From an uncultured bacterium (GTDB lineage: Bacteria > CALINM01): 5,736 nt of DNA. A model generated the notes under the pieces. It saw only the letters and a list, made by a program, of their open reading frames with translations. It had not been told where the DNA came from and did not search any database. Shown here one piece after another: positions 1 through 5,736 of the stretch (its first letter is position 1; every line of letters starts with the position of its first letter). A program made the position numbers and the translations under genes. The DNA lies in assembly GCA_938045315.1 (NCBI GenBank), contig CALINM010000142.1:1-5736 (forward strand), read 5' to 3'.

Positions 1-911
1 ATTCTATACCCTCTAAAATGAGTAATCTCCTCATCAGCTCTAAATTCTATTGGTATTTGAGCTCCACTCGAAATTTTCATATCTATTGTTGAAACAGGTG
101 CCGCAACATAAAAGGGTATTTTATGATAATTAGCCAAAACAGCAAGGCTATAAGTACCTATTTTATTTGCTGTATCGCCATTAGAAGCAATCCTATCAGC
201 TCCAACTATTACACAATCTATCTCCCCCTTTGACATCAAAAAACCTGCCATGTTATCACATATTACCGTTACCGGAATATTATCTTTATGAAGTTCCCAT
301 GCAGTGAGCCTGGATCCTTGAAGATATGGTCTTGTTTCATCTGCAAAAACTTTTATATTATTTTTTTTCCCATGGGCATGTCTTATTACTGATAAAGCTG
401 TACCATATTTTGATGTAGCAAGTGCTCCTGCATTGCAATGGGTAAGAATCTTAAAACCATCCTTAATTAAAGATGCACCCATTTCCCCTATTTTTTTACA
501 TATTTCAACATCTTCTTCGTATATTTTTAATGCTTCTTTTTTAAGGATTATCTTAATATGTTCTAAATTTAGATGTTTATTTTCTTCATAGATTCTCTTC
601 ATTCTATCAATAGCCCAAAATAAATTAACTGCCGTAGGTCTTGTATTCGCAAAAACATCAAGTACATTATAAAAAAATTCATCAACTTTTTCAGGGCAAT
701 CAATCTCACATTTCTCAATTGCAAGGGATATCCCAAAAGAAGCGGCAATGCCTATTGCTGGAGCACCTCGAATAATCATATCCTTTATAGCCCTTGCAAC
801 ATCTTCATAGTTTTTATAAAGATGATAAACTTCTTTATCAGGTAAAAGCCTTTGATCTAATATTGAAATACCCTCATCGGTATAGGCAATGGTATAGAAA
901 TTATTACTCAT
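1..911 (-). CDS. mtnA: S-methyl-5-thioribose-1-phosphate isomerase MtnA (3' end cut by window edge)
   Basis: Converts 5-methylthioribose-1-phosphate to 5-methylthioribulose-1-phosphate in the cytosolic methionine salvage pathway. I translated the minus strand from ATG at 911; 303 residues are visible and the frame stays open to base 1. Family enzymes are about 340-350 residues, so roughly 40 C-terminal residues are missing. Seen motifs: RGAPAIG (48-54), NTRPTAVN (89-96), ILTHCNAGAL (155-164) with catalytic Cys159, DETRPYLQGSRLTAWEL (191-207), GADRIASNGDTANKIGTY (237-254) with catalytic Asp239, then AAP and IPIE near the edge. The Cys/Asp pair matches the known active site of the family (Cys160/Asp240 in the B. 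subtilis enzyme). The start is supported by AGGAG five bases upstream. The gene begins inside the last codons of the NtrC-type regulator (ATGAGTAA, 8-nt overlap), so translation is probably coupled. Older databases call such proteins eIF-2B alpha-like; the motifs favour MtnA. Confidence 0.95.
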   Translation of the reverse strand, partial: MSNNFYTIAYTDEGISILDQRLLPDKEVYHLYKNYEDVARAIKDMIIRGAPAIGIAASFGISLAIEKCEIDCPEKVDEFFYNVLDVFANTRPTAVNLFWAIDRMKRIYEENKHLNLEHIKIILKKEALKIYEEDVEICKKIGEMGASLIKDGFKILTHCNAGALATSKYGTALSVIRHAHGKKNNIKVFADETRPYLQGSRLTAWELHKDNIPVTVICDNMAGFLMSKGEIDCVIVGADRIASNGDTANKIGTYSLAVLANYHKIPFYVAAPVSTIDMKISSGAQIPIEFRADEEITHFRGYR

Positions 912-2388
912 TTTTTCTCCTTTTTTTGTAATTTACCCTTTTTATCTTAAATTCCTTACAATTAATATTTTGTTCTTTTATCTTCTTTCTTAGTGTGTTT
1001 CTATTTAATCCTAATACTTTAGCAGCTTTTATTTGATTTCCCCTGGTCATTTCAAGAACTTTTTTAATTAAAGGCTTTTCAACCTGAGAAATAACAAAAT
1101 CATATACATTTTCCATTTGACCAGATTTAATAATTTTCATAAATTCATTTAGCTTCCAATCGATTATTTCTTCTAATGAGAGCCCATGGATCATTTCTTC
1201 TTTTGGAATCACCTTCATCATAAAAAGAAAATCATGTTTATCAAGAACATTATTAGGTGATATTATGAATGCTCTCCTTATGGTATTCTGCAATTCCCTT
1301 ACATTTCCAGGCCAATCGTAGGATTTAAGAAAATTAAGTGCCTCTTCCGTTATTGTTTTCTTAACACCAATTTCAGATGAAAACTTTGCGATAAAATGCT
1401 TTACAAGTAATGGAATGTCTTCAAGCCTTTCCCTTAGGGGTGGCAAAAAAATTGGTATTTGATTAAGTCTATCATAAAGATCTGCCCTGAACATTTTGTT
1501 CCTAATGAGTTCTATTAAATCTTGATTTGTTGCAGCAACTATTCTAACATCAATTTTAACAGGTTTACCTCCACCCACAGGCACAATCTCTTTTTCCTCA
1601 AGCACCCTTAATATTTTTGCTTGAAGTTCAATAGACATATCTCCTATTTCATCAAGAAATAGGGTACCTGTATGGGCCAACTCAAATTTACCAATCTTTT
1701 TGTCTACAGCTCCAGTGAAAGCCCCCTTCTCATACCCAAAAAGTTCACTTTCCAGTAATTCCTTTGGTATTGCAGCACAATTAACAGGAATAAATGGGTT
1801 TTTAGATCTATTGCTACTATAATGTATGGCCCTTGCTACAAGTTCCTTACCTGTACCTCTTTCCCCTTGTATTAGAACAGTTACATCACTATTTGCAACT
1901 TTTCCAATAATTTTAAAGACATTATTAATCGCCTGTGATTTACCAACTATTGTGAATTCTTCTTCAAATTTTTCACTCTTTTTTTGTCTCTTATTATCTA
2001 TTTGTGTTACAATTTTTTTATAGCTTTCCAGCGCTTTGGTTGTAATAAGCTCAATTTCGTTTATCTCGAAAGGTTTTGTAATGTATTCAAAGGCACCTCT
2101 CTTCATGGCTTCTATAGCATTTTTCATAGTACTTTGAGCTGTCATAATAATCACTGGTGGGCTTGTTGGAAAAGCTTTAATTTTCTCGAGTATTTCAAAA
2201 CCTAAAACATCGGGCATTATAATATCAAGAAAAATAAGGTTATACTTATTTTTTTCTATTTTTTCAATAGCTTCTCTACCTGTATAAGCTTCATCTACAT
2301 TATATCCCTTGTGAGTAAATAATTTTTTTAAAATCCAGCAAATATTTTTTTCGTCATCAACTACTAATATATTTATTTTTTCTTCCAT
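904..2388 (-). CDS. NtrC-type sigma-54-dependent response regulator
   Basis: A DNA-binding activator of sigma-54 promoters, switched on by phosphorylation. At 494 residues it has the full three-domain layout. Receiver domain (about 5-120): Asp11/Asp12, phospho-acceptor Asp55, Thr83, Lys105. AAA+ domain (about 147-375): Walker A GERGTGKE (175-182, Arg where Ser is common), GAFTGA sigma-54 contact loop (222-227, intact), Walker B FLDE (244-247), arginine-finger region [10 protein letters not shown] (300-309), sensor [10 protein letters not shown] (359-366). C-terminal Fis-type helix-turn-helix about 440-475 ([20 protein letters not shown], 450-469). The linker element [10 protein letters not shown] (432-441) and this HTH resemble true NtrC proteins, but the nitrogen role is not shown. 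The last 20 or so residues are strongly basic and overlap the mtnA start. ATG at 2388 shares one base with the kinase stop (TAATG) and has GGGAG seven bases upstream. The upstream kinase is its likely partner; target promoters are not in this window. Confidence 0.96.
   Translation of the reverse strand: MEEKINILVVDDEKNICWILKKLFTHKGYNVDEAYTGREAIEKIEKNKYNLIFLDIIMPDVLGFEILEKIKAFPTSPPVIIMTAQSTMKNAIEAMKRGAFEYITKPFEINEIELITTKALESYKKIVTQIDNKRQKKSEKFEEEFTIVGKSQAINNVFKIIGKVANSDVTVLIQGERGTGKELVARAIHYSSNRSKNPFIPVNCAAIPKELLESELFGYEKGAFTGAVDKKIGKFELAHTGTLFLDEIGDMSIELQAKILRVLEEKEIVPVGGGKPVKIDVRIVAATNQDLIELIRNKMFRADLYDRLNQIPIFLPPLRERLEDIPLLVKHFIAKFSSEIGVKKTITEEALNFLKSYDWPGNVRELQNTIRRAFIISPNNVLDKHDFLFMMKVIPKEEMIHGLSLEEIIDWKLNEFMKIIKSGQMENVYDFVISQVEKPLIKKVLEMTRGNQIKAAKVLGLNRNTLRKKIKEQNINCKEFKIKRVNYKKRRKNE
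917..921 (-). promoter_or_regulatory. Ribosome binding site of mtnA
   Basis: AGGAG on the minus strand, followed by five A residues and the ATG at 911. It lies wholly inside the coding sequence of the upstream response regulator, in its Lys/Arg-rich tail. It fixes the mtnA start and suggests coupled translation. Confidence 0.85.
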
Positions 2389-3455
2389 TATACCGCTCCC
2401 TTCATGGGCAAATATATACTTACTTTTGTTCCCTCTTTTGGTACGCTAGACACATTTAAAAATCCATTATGATCCAGAATTACTTTTTGAACATATACCA
2501 TACCTAATCCAGTACCGCCTGCTTTCTTAGAGAAAAATGGTGTAAATATTTTCTTTAAATCCTCTTCACAAATCCCCTCGCCATTATCAATAACTTCAAT
2601 CATTATGTAGTTTATGTCTTTTATTACATCCTTACATTTAAGATCAACATTTAGCCTTGTAGAGACTGAAACTTTACCATTGAAAGGGCAGGCTTCAATA
2701 GCATTTTTAATGACATTAAATAAAGCTCTATATAAAGTTTCTGGATCGGCTAAAAAATTGGGTAGTGTAGTATCATATTCTTTTATAATTGTAACAGATT
2801 TTTCTCTCCACAAATTAGATAGAGCTAAAATAGTGTTATCTAAAATTTGATGAATGTCTACATATTGTTCATTAACCCTTTGGGGATTTGAATAATTAAG
2901 AAGTTCTTGAATAACCTTCTCTATTCTTGTAACTTCTGAAATTATAATATTTAAAGCCTCTTTATCAAATAATATCTTTTCTTTTTCTATTAACTGGATG
3001 GTTCCTTTTATTACTCCTAAAGGATTTTTTATCTCATGTGCCATACTGGCAAAAAGTGTTGAGAGTTTTTGAACATTTGAATATTCATTGCTTTTTTTTT
3101 CAACCTCTTTTAAGAATGAGCAATCCTCCATCAGAACTATGTAGTTAACTAAATTTGAAATTATTGGTACAAAATGAAAGTTAAGAATATATCTTCTGCC
3201 AAAATAATTTATAAAATCTTCTCCATACAACCTTATTGATTTACCTTCATCTTTAATTTTTTTAAAGGTATCTTTTACTAATGAAGAGAAATGATGTTCA
3301 TAAAAAGACTTATTTAAAATTTTATTTCTTGATAGACCTAAAATACTCTCAGAAGTGCTATTCAGATAAGTTATAATATCACCATCTAAATAAAGAACCC
3401 CTAAGGGTAAATTTTCTATTATATCTTCAAAATTTAATCTAGAATTTCTTTTCAT
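2388..3455 (-). CDS. Soluble PAS sensor histidine kinase, NtrB-like
   Basis: A 355-residue two-component kinase, very probably the phosphodonor of the NtrC-type regulator directly downstream. Domains in order: PAS about 8-112 (starts FEDIIENLPLGVLYLDG, 9-25); short charged linker about 115-132; HisKA dimerisation domain with H-box MAHEIKNPLG (138-147) and phospho-acceptor His140; HATPase_c domain about 200-352 with N-box FNVIKNAIEA (246-255), G1 DNGEG (290-294), F-box FTPFF (304-308) and G2 GGTGLGM (313-319). All key residues are present, so it should be active. There is no signal peptide or hydrophobic membrane span, so it should sense a cytoplasmic cue, through PAS or a partner protein; the cue is unknown. 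ATG at 3455 follows the MOSC stop by two bases (TAG-TT-ATG). No good Shine-Dalgarno site lies at normal distance; the nearest, AAAGGAG, ends about 22 bases upstream. Translation may therefore depend on re-initiation after the MOSC gene. Confidence 0.95.
   Translation of the reverse strand: MKRNSRLNFEDIIENLPLGVLYLDGDIITYLNSTSESILGLSRNKILNKSFYEHHFSSLVKDTFKKIKDEGKSIRLYGEDFINYFGRRYILNFHFVPIISNLVNYIVLMEDCSFLKEVEKKSNEYSNVQKLSTLFASMAHEIKNPLGVIKGTIQLIEKEKILFDKEALNIIISEVTRIEKVIQELLNYSNPQRVNEQYVDIHQILDNTILALSNLWREKSVTIIKEYDTTLPNFLADPETLYRALFNVIKNAIEACPFNGKVSVSTRLNVDLKCKDVIKDINYIMIEVIDNGEGICEEDLKKIFTPFFSKKAGGTGLGMVYVQKVILDHNGFLNVSSVPKEGTKVSIYLPMKGAV
2396..2400 (-). promoter_or_regulatory. Ribosome binding site of the response regulator
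   Basis: GGGAG (with AA before it) on the minus strand, seven bases before the ATG at 2388. It lies in the last codons of the histidine kinase gene. With the TAATG stop/start overlap it suggests coupled synthesis of kinase and regulator. Confidence 0.75.
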
Positions 3456-3457
3456 AA

Positions 3458-3889
3458 CTACAAAATTTTTATAACATCTCCTTTCTTAATCTTCCCACCT
3501 TTAATAACCTTGCAAAATATACCTTCTTTAGGCATAACACAATCGCCCACGGTTTTAAAAATATTACATTTGGTATGACATATTTTCCCATGTTGAGATA
3601 CTTCAAGGATTACTTCCCCTACAGCCAATTTCATACCCACAGGTAGTGATAATAGATCAATTCCTTCTGTAGTTATATTTTCAGCAAAATCTCCTGGATT
3701 AACATCTAAACCTAAATCTATCATTTTTTTAATACTTTCTAAGGCCAATAAACTTACCTGTCTTATACCGCCCTCAGCATGAGCATCTCCTTTAATCCCC
3801 ACATTTTCTATTAACTCAATCTCTTCTACAGGTCTTTTTCTCACAGACTTTTTTTCACTGATGTTTATGGAAACAATTTTCCCATCCAT
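3458..3889 (-). CDS. Single-domain MOSC protein
   Basis: A 143-residue protein consisting of just a MOSC domain, the normal size for the stand-alone bacterial class. MOSC domains occur in molybdenum cofactor sulfurases and in YiiM/YuaD-type proteins, and are thought to carry sulfur or bind molybdopterin through a conserved cysteine. Seen features: N-terminal strand VSINISEKKSVRKRPVEEI (6-24), GIKGDAHAEGG (31-41), RQVSLLALESIKKM (43-56), PGDFAENITTEGIDL (65-79), and the signature SQHGKICHTKCNIFKTVGD (98-116) with Cys104 and Cys108, then CVMPKEGIFCKVIKGG (117-132) with Cys117 and Cys126. Cys104 is the best candidate for the conserved cysteine. There are no membrane segments. ATG at 3889 follows the upstream TAA by three bases, with GGGGG six bases before the ATG. 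Exact substrate is unknown. Its place between a GAF sensor and a histidine kinase hints at, but does not prove, a regulatory or Mo/S-related role. Confidence 0.94.
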   Translation of the reverse strand: MDGKIVSINISEKKSVRKRPVEEIELIENVGIKGDAHAEGGIRQVSLLALESIKKMIDLGLDVNPGDFAENITTEGIDLLSLPVGMKLAVGEVILEVSQHGKICHTKCNIFKTVGDCVMPKEGIFCKVIKGGKIKKGDVIKIL

Positions 3890-3892
3890 TAT

Positions 3893-5736
3893 TTACCCCC
3901 TTATATGATTTGCCTTAACAATTAATTCATCATACTCTTCACCATCTTCTGGAAATCTTGCATAACCATATTTTATTGAAATCCCCTCTTTAATCAGGCC
4001 CTTTGGATCAAAACTTTCCATAGAAAAAACTTTCTTCAAACGAAAAATTACCTCAAGGGCTTTCTCATCGGCTTCAACAAGAATAATTCCAAACTTATTC
4101 AAATTAAGCCTTGCCACAACTTCATAAGAGCGAATACTTTCTCTCATTTTAGTTCCTATCTTTCTTATCACTTCATCTGCCTTCTTTTTACCATATACCT
4201 TTAGGTAAAGTTCATAGGGCTGAAACTCTACAACAAGAACTATTAATCTTTCCTGATTCCTCTTAGCCCTCATCACCTCTTCAAAAACTCGCTTTTCAAA
4301 ATACTGGAAATTTGGAAGTCCAGTAAGAGCATCTATGTATATTTCACTCAAAACCTGAGTATTCCTATAAATATCCTTAATTTTGTCATAAGACTTTTCA
4401 AATAATTTATTGATGAAATTTATGTCATGAACATTAGGACTTTTTGAATATTTTTTATTTTCACAATTATAAAAGGAATAAACCATTAACTGTCTTCCAT
4501 CAAGTTCAAAGGGATAAACTAAAAAATTTTGTATCCAGGGGTATAAATTGTTATATTCTTTATCTTTTCTCGTATTTCTAACAAAAAAAGGCATCTTCTC
4601 TTTTAGAGCCTTTTTTGCGATTTCTTTATCTAACTGGAAAAATTCCTTTTTTAGAACATTTTCTATACCCCTCACATCTTTAACAATGTAGGAGTTTCTC
4701 TCTTCATCATATATTCTCAAAACTCCTATTAATGATTCGAACTCATTATAAAGAATTTCAAGAAATAAACTACCTACTTTAGATAGCTCATCGATATTCG
4801 AAATACCTTTTACTGCTCTATCTATTATTTCATTTCGTCTATTTACTTCTGTCATGCATTCATTTTTGTAACTTATAACCAGTAATTTCGATATTTGTTT
4901 TGCCAATTCTTTATAAAAATCAACACGTTCAGGCAGAGGTTCACTAAAATTTATCATTGATATCACACCAATGCACTTATCATTATAAATAAGAGGAATA
5001 GAAATATATCCTCTAAATCCTTTATTTTCTAAATCCACAAAAGTTAAATCCTTTTTTGTTTGAAAAACCATTTTTTCTACTGTATCTTCACCAAAAATTT
5101 CAGGTTGATCCCACATGGAAAAATTAGTTGCATAGGTTTCAAAGGACTCATCATCGCCATGAATACCTATCATGGAATAAACATTTAATTTTTCTTTCAA
5201 ATGATTAACTATTTTCATCAGCCTATCATATAAGGGTATATTTTCAGAAATTACATTAGAAATATAGTTTATCGTATCATATCTTATAGAATCCTCCTTA
5301 AATTCATAAAAACTTTTTGAAGCAGATATTATTTCTGCCACAACTTTAGACATCTCCTTAGCAAATTCAAGGTCTTCTTTAGTAAATCCATCAATTTTCT
5401 CTAAATTTGCAAGATTTATAACACCAACAACTTCATCATTTTTAATAAGGGGAACACAAATAGCAGATTTTATATCTTCTCTTTTTCTTATCTTCTTAAA
5501 TATCTTATCATCAGGTTTACCTGTAATAAGCATGGGCTCTTTATTTTCCACTACTTTCCCCGCGATACCTTCACCTATTGGAATTCTAATAAAGTCCCAT
5601 AATACAGGATCTATGCCATATGCCATAGAAACCTTTAAAACTTTTTCATTTTTATCGTAAAGCATTATTGATGCCCTGTGGGCATTGGTTCTTGTACATA
5701 GATTTCTTAATATTTCATTTAGCAACTTATCTCTAT
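3893..5736 (-). CDS. Multi-GAF sensor protein with degenerate GGDEF domain (5' end probably beyond window)
   Basis: A cytoplasmic signalling protein; numbering here counts from a possible TTG start at 5725 (610 residues). The frame is open to the right edge (upstream residues R-D-K), the first GAF helix begins right at residue 1, and the TTG has only a poor ribosome site, so the true start is probably outside. Domains: GAF1 about 1-135 (RASIMLYD, IPIGEGIAGKVVE, SAICVPLIKNDEVVGVINLAN), GAF2 about 150-288 (more divergent; ISIPLIYNDKCIGVISMINF at 241-260), GAF3-like about 300-450 (weakest), and a GGDEF-like domain about 463-608. The last keeps DALTGLPN (465-472), but the GGDEF motif reads NLNKF (541-545), the metal-site Asp is Glu500, and the substrate-binding Asn-Asp pair before YGH is Leu-Lys. 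The domain also stops near ANHIRG, short of the usual final helix. It should not make c-di-GMP; a role as ligand or protein-binding sensor is inferred. It is the first visible gene of the operon. Confidence 0.92.
   Translation of the reverse strand, partial: RDKLLNEILRNLCTRTNAHRASIMLYDKNEKVLKVSMAYGIDPVLWDFIRIPIGEGIAGKVVENKEPMLITGKPDDKIFKKIRKREDIKSAICVPLIKNDEVVGVINLANLEKIDGFTKEDLEFAKEMSKVVAEIISASKSFYEFKEDSIRYDTINYISNVISENIPLYDRLMKIVNHLKEKLNVYSMIGIHGDDESFETYATNFSMWDQPEIFGEDTVEKMVFQTKKDLTFVDLENKGFRGYISIPLIYNDKCIGVISMINFSEPLPERVDFYKELAKQISKLLVISYKNECMTEVNRRNEIIDRAVKGISNIDELSKVGSLFLEILYNEFESLIGVLRIYDEERNSYIVKDVRGIENVLKKEFFQLDKEIAKKALKEKMPFFVRNTRKDKEYNNLYPWIQNFLVYPFELDGRQLMVYSFYNCENKKYSKSPNVHDINFINKLFEKSYDKIKDIYRNTQVLSEIYIDALTGLPNFQYFEKRVFEEVMRAKRNQERLIVLVVEFQPYELYLKVYGKKKADEVIRKIGTKMRESIRSYEVVARLNLNKFGIILVEADEKALEVIFRLKKVFSMESFDPKGLIKEGISIKYGYARFPEDGEEYDELIVKANHIRG
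3896..3900 (-). promoter_or_regulatory. Ribosome binding site of the MOSC gene
   Basis: AAGGGGG on the minus strand (core GGGGG), six bases before the ATG at 3889. It can pair with the 16S CCUCC tail using one G-U pair. The core forms the final Gly codon and part of the Arg codon of the upstream GAF/GGDEF-like protein and touches its TAA stop, so coupling is likely. Confidence 0.7.

Noticed and set aside
361-368. Run of eight T (A8 on the coding strand of mtnA) as a possible frameshift site
   Set aside because: The frame is continuous on both sides with MtnA motifs, and it encodes an ordinary Lys-Lys-Asn stretch in a variable loop; nothing suggests programmed slippage.
1-911. Reading the mtnA product as a translation initiation factor eIF-2B subunit or ribose-1,5-bisphosphate isomerase
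   Set aside because: The RGAPAIG, HCNAGAL, DETRP-LQG-RLTAWEL and GADRIASNGDTANKIGTY motifs with the Cys159/Asp239 pair match bacterial MtnA best.
1827-1837. TGGC-CC-TTGCT on the plus strand, resembling a sigma-54 promoter
   Set aside because: The GG and GC elements are only a few bases apart instead of the required ten, and the site lies inside the NtrC-type gene with no plus-strand gene after it.
1826-2205. Two plus-strand open frames of 65 and 73 codons (1826-2023 and 1984-2205)
   Set aside because: They lie entirely opposite the receiver and AAA+ regions of the NtrC-type gene, have no recognisable domain, and have compositions typical of antisense frames (Phe, Leu, Ser, Cys rich).
2614-2850. 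Plus-strand open frame of 78 codons
   Set aside because: It lies wholly antisense to the ATPase domain of the histidine kinase, which is clearly the real gene; there is no domain or convincing upstream signal.
3890-3892. Search for promoters or terminators between the genes
   Set aside because: Intergenic gaps are at most three bases, so no independent promoter or terminator fits between genes; nothing convincing was seen within the coding regions apart from the hairpin listed as a finding.

Overview
This window is a compact run of five genes, all on the minus strand, with almost no non-coding DNA. The DNA is AT-rich (roughly one third G+C by eye). The proteins are rich in Lys, Glu and Ile, and the DNA uses many AGA/AGG arginine codons. 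An intact sigma-54 activator and clear Shine-Dalgarno sites show a bacterium. The style would fit a low-GC, possibly thermophilic anaerobe; Deferribacterota or a related deep-branching Gram-negative group is only a weak guess, because no marker gene is present.

Read in the direction of transcription (from the right edge to the left), the genes are: (1) a cytoplasmic protein with three GAF-type segments and a C-terminal GGDEF-like domain that has lost its catalytic signature; its 5' end probably lies beyond the right edge. (2) A small single-domain MOSC protein. (3) A soluble PAS histidine kinase of NtrB type. (4) An NtrC-type sigma-54-dependent response regulator with all motifs intact. (5) mtnA, methylthioribose-1-phosphate isomerase of methionine salvage, cut off by the left edge after 303 residues.

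The junctions are very tight: a 3-nt gap, a 2-nt gap, a 1-nt overlap (TAATG) and an 8-nt overlap (ATGAGTAA). The set is therefore very likely one transcript with translational coupling. The kinase and regulator are almost certainly cognate partners (phosphotransfer from His140 to Asp55). The GAF/GGDEF-like protein may act as a non-catalytic ligand or protein-interaction sensor feeding the same circuit; this is inference. The MOSC and MtnA proteins both handle sulfur-related chemistry, but nothing here proves a functional link.

No promoter, terminator, tRNA, rRNA, mobile element, CRISPR array or gene-free stretch was found. The promoter of the operon must lie to the right of the window and its end to the left. 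I see no clearly novel system. The most notable points are the dead GGDEF domain and the coupling of a MOSC gene and mtnA to an NtrB/NtrC pair.
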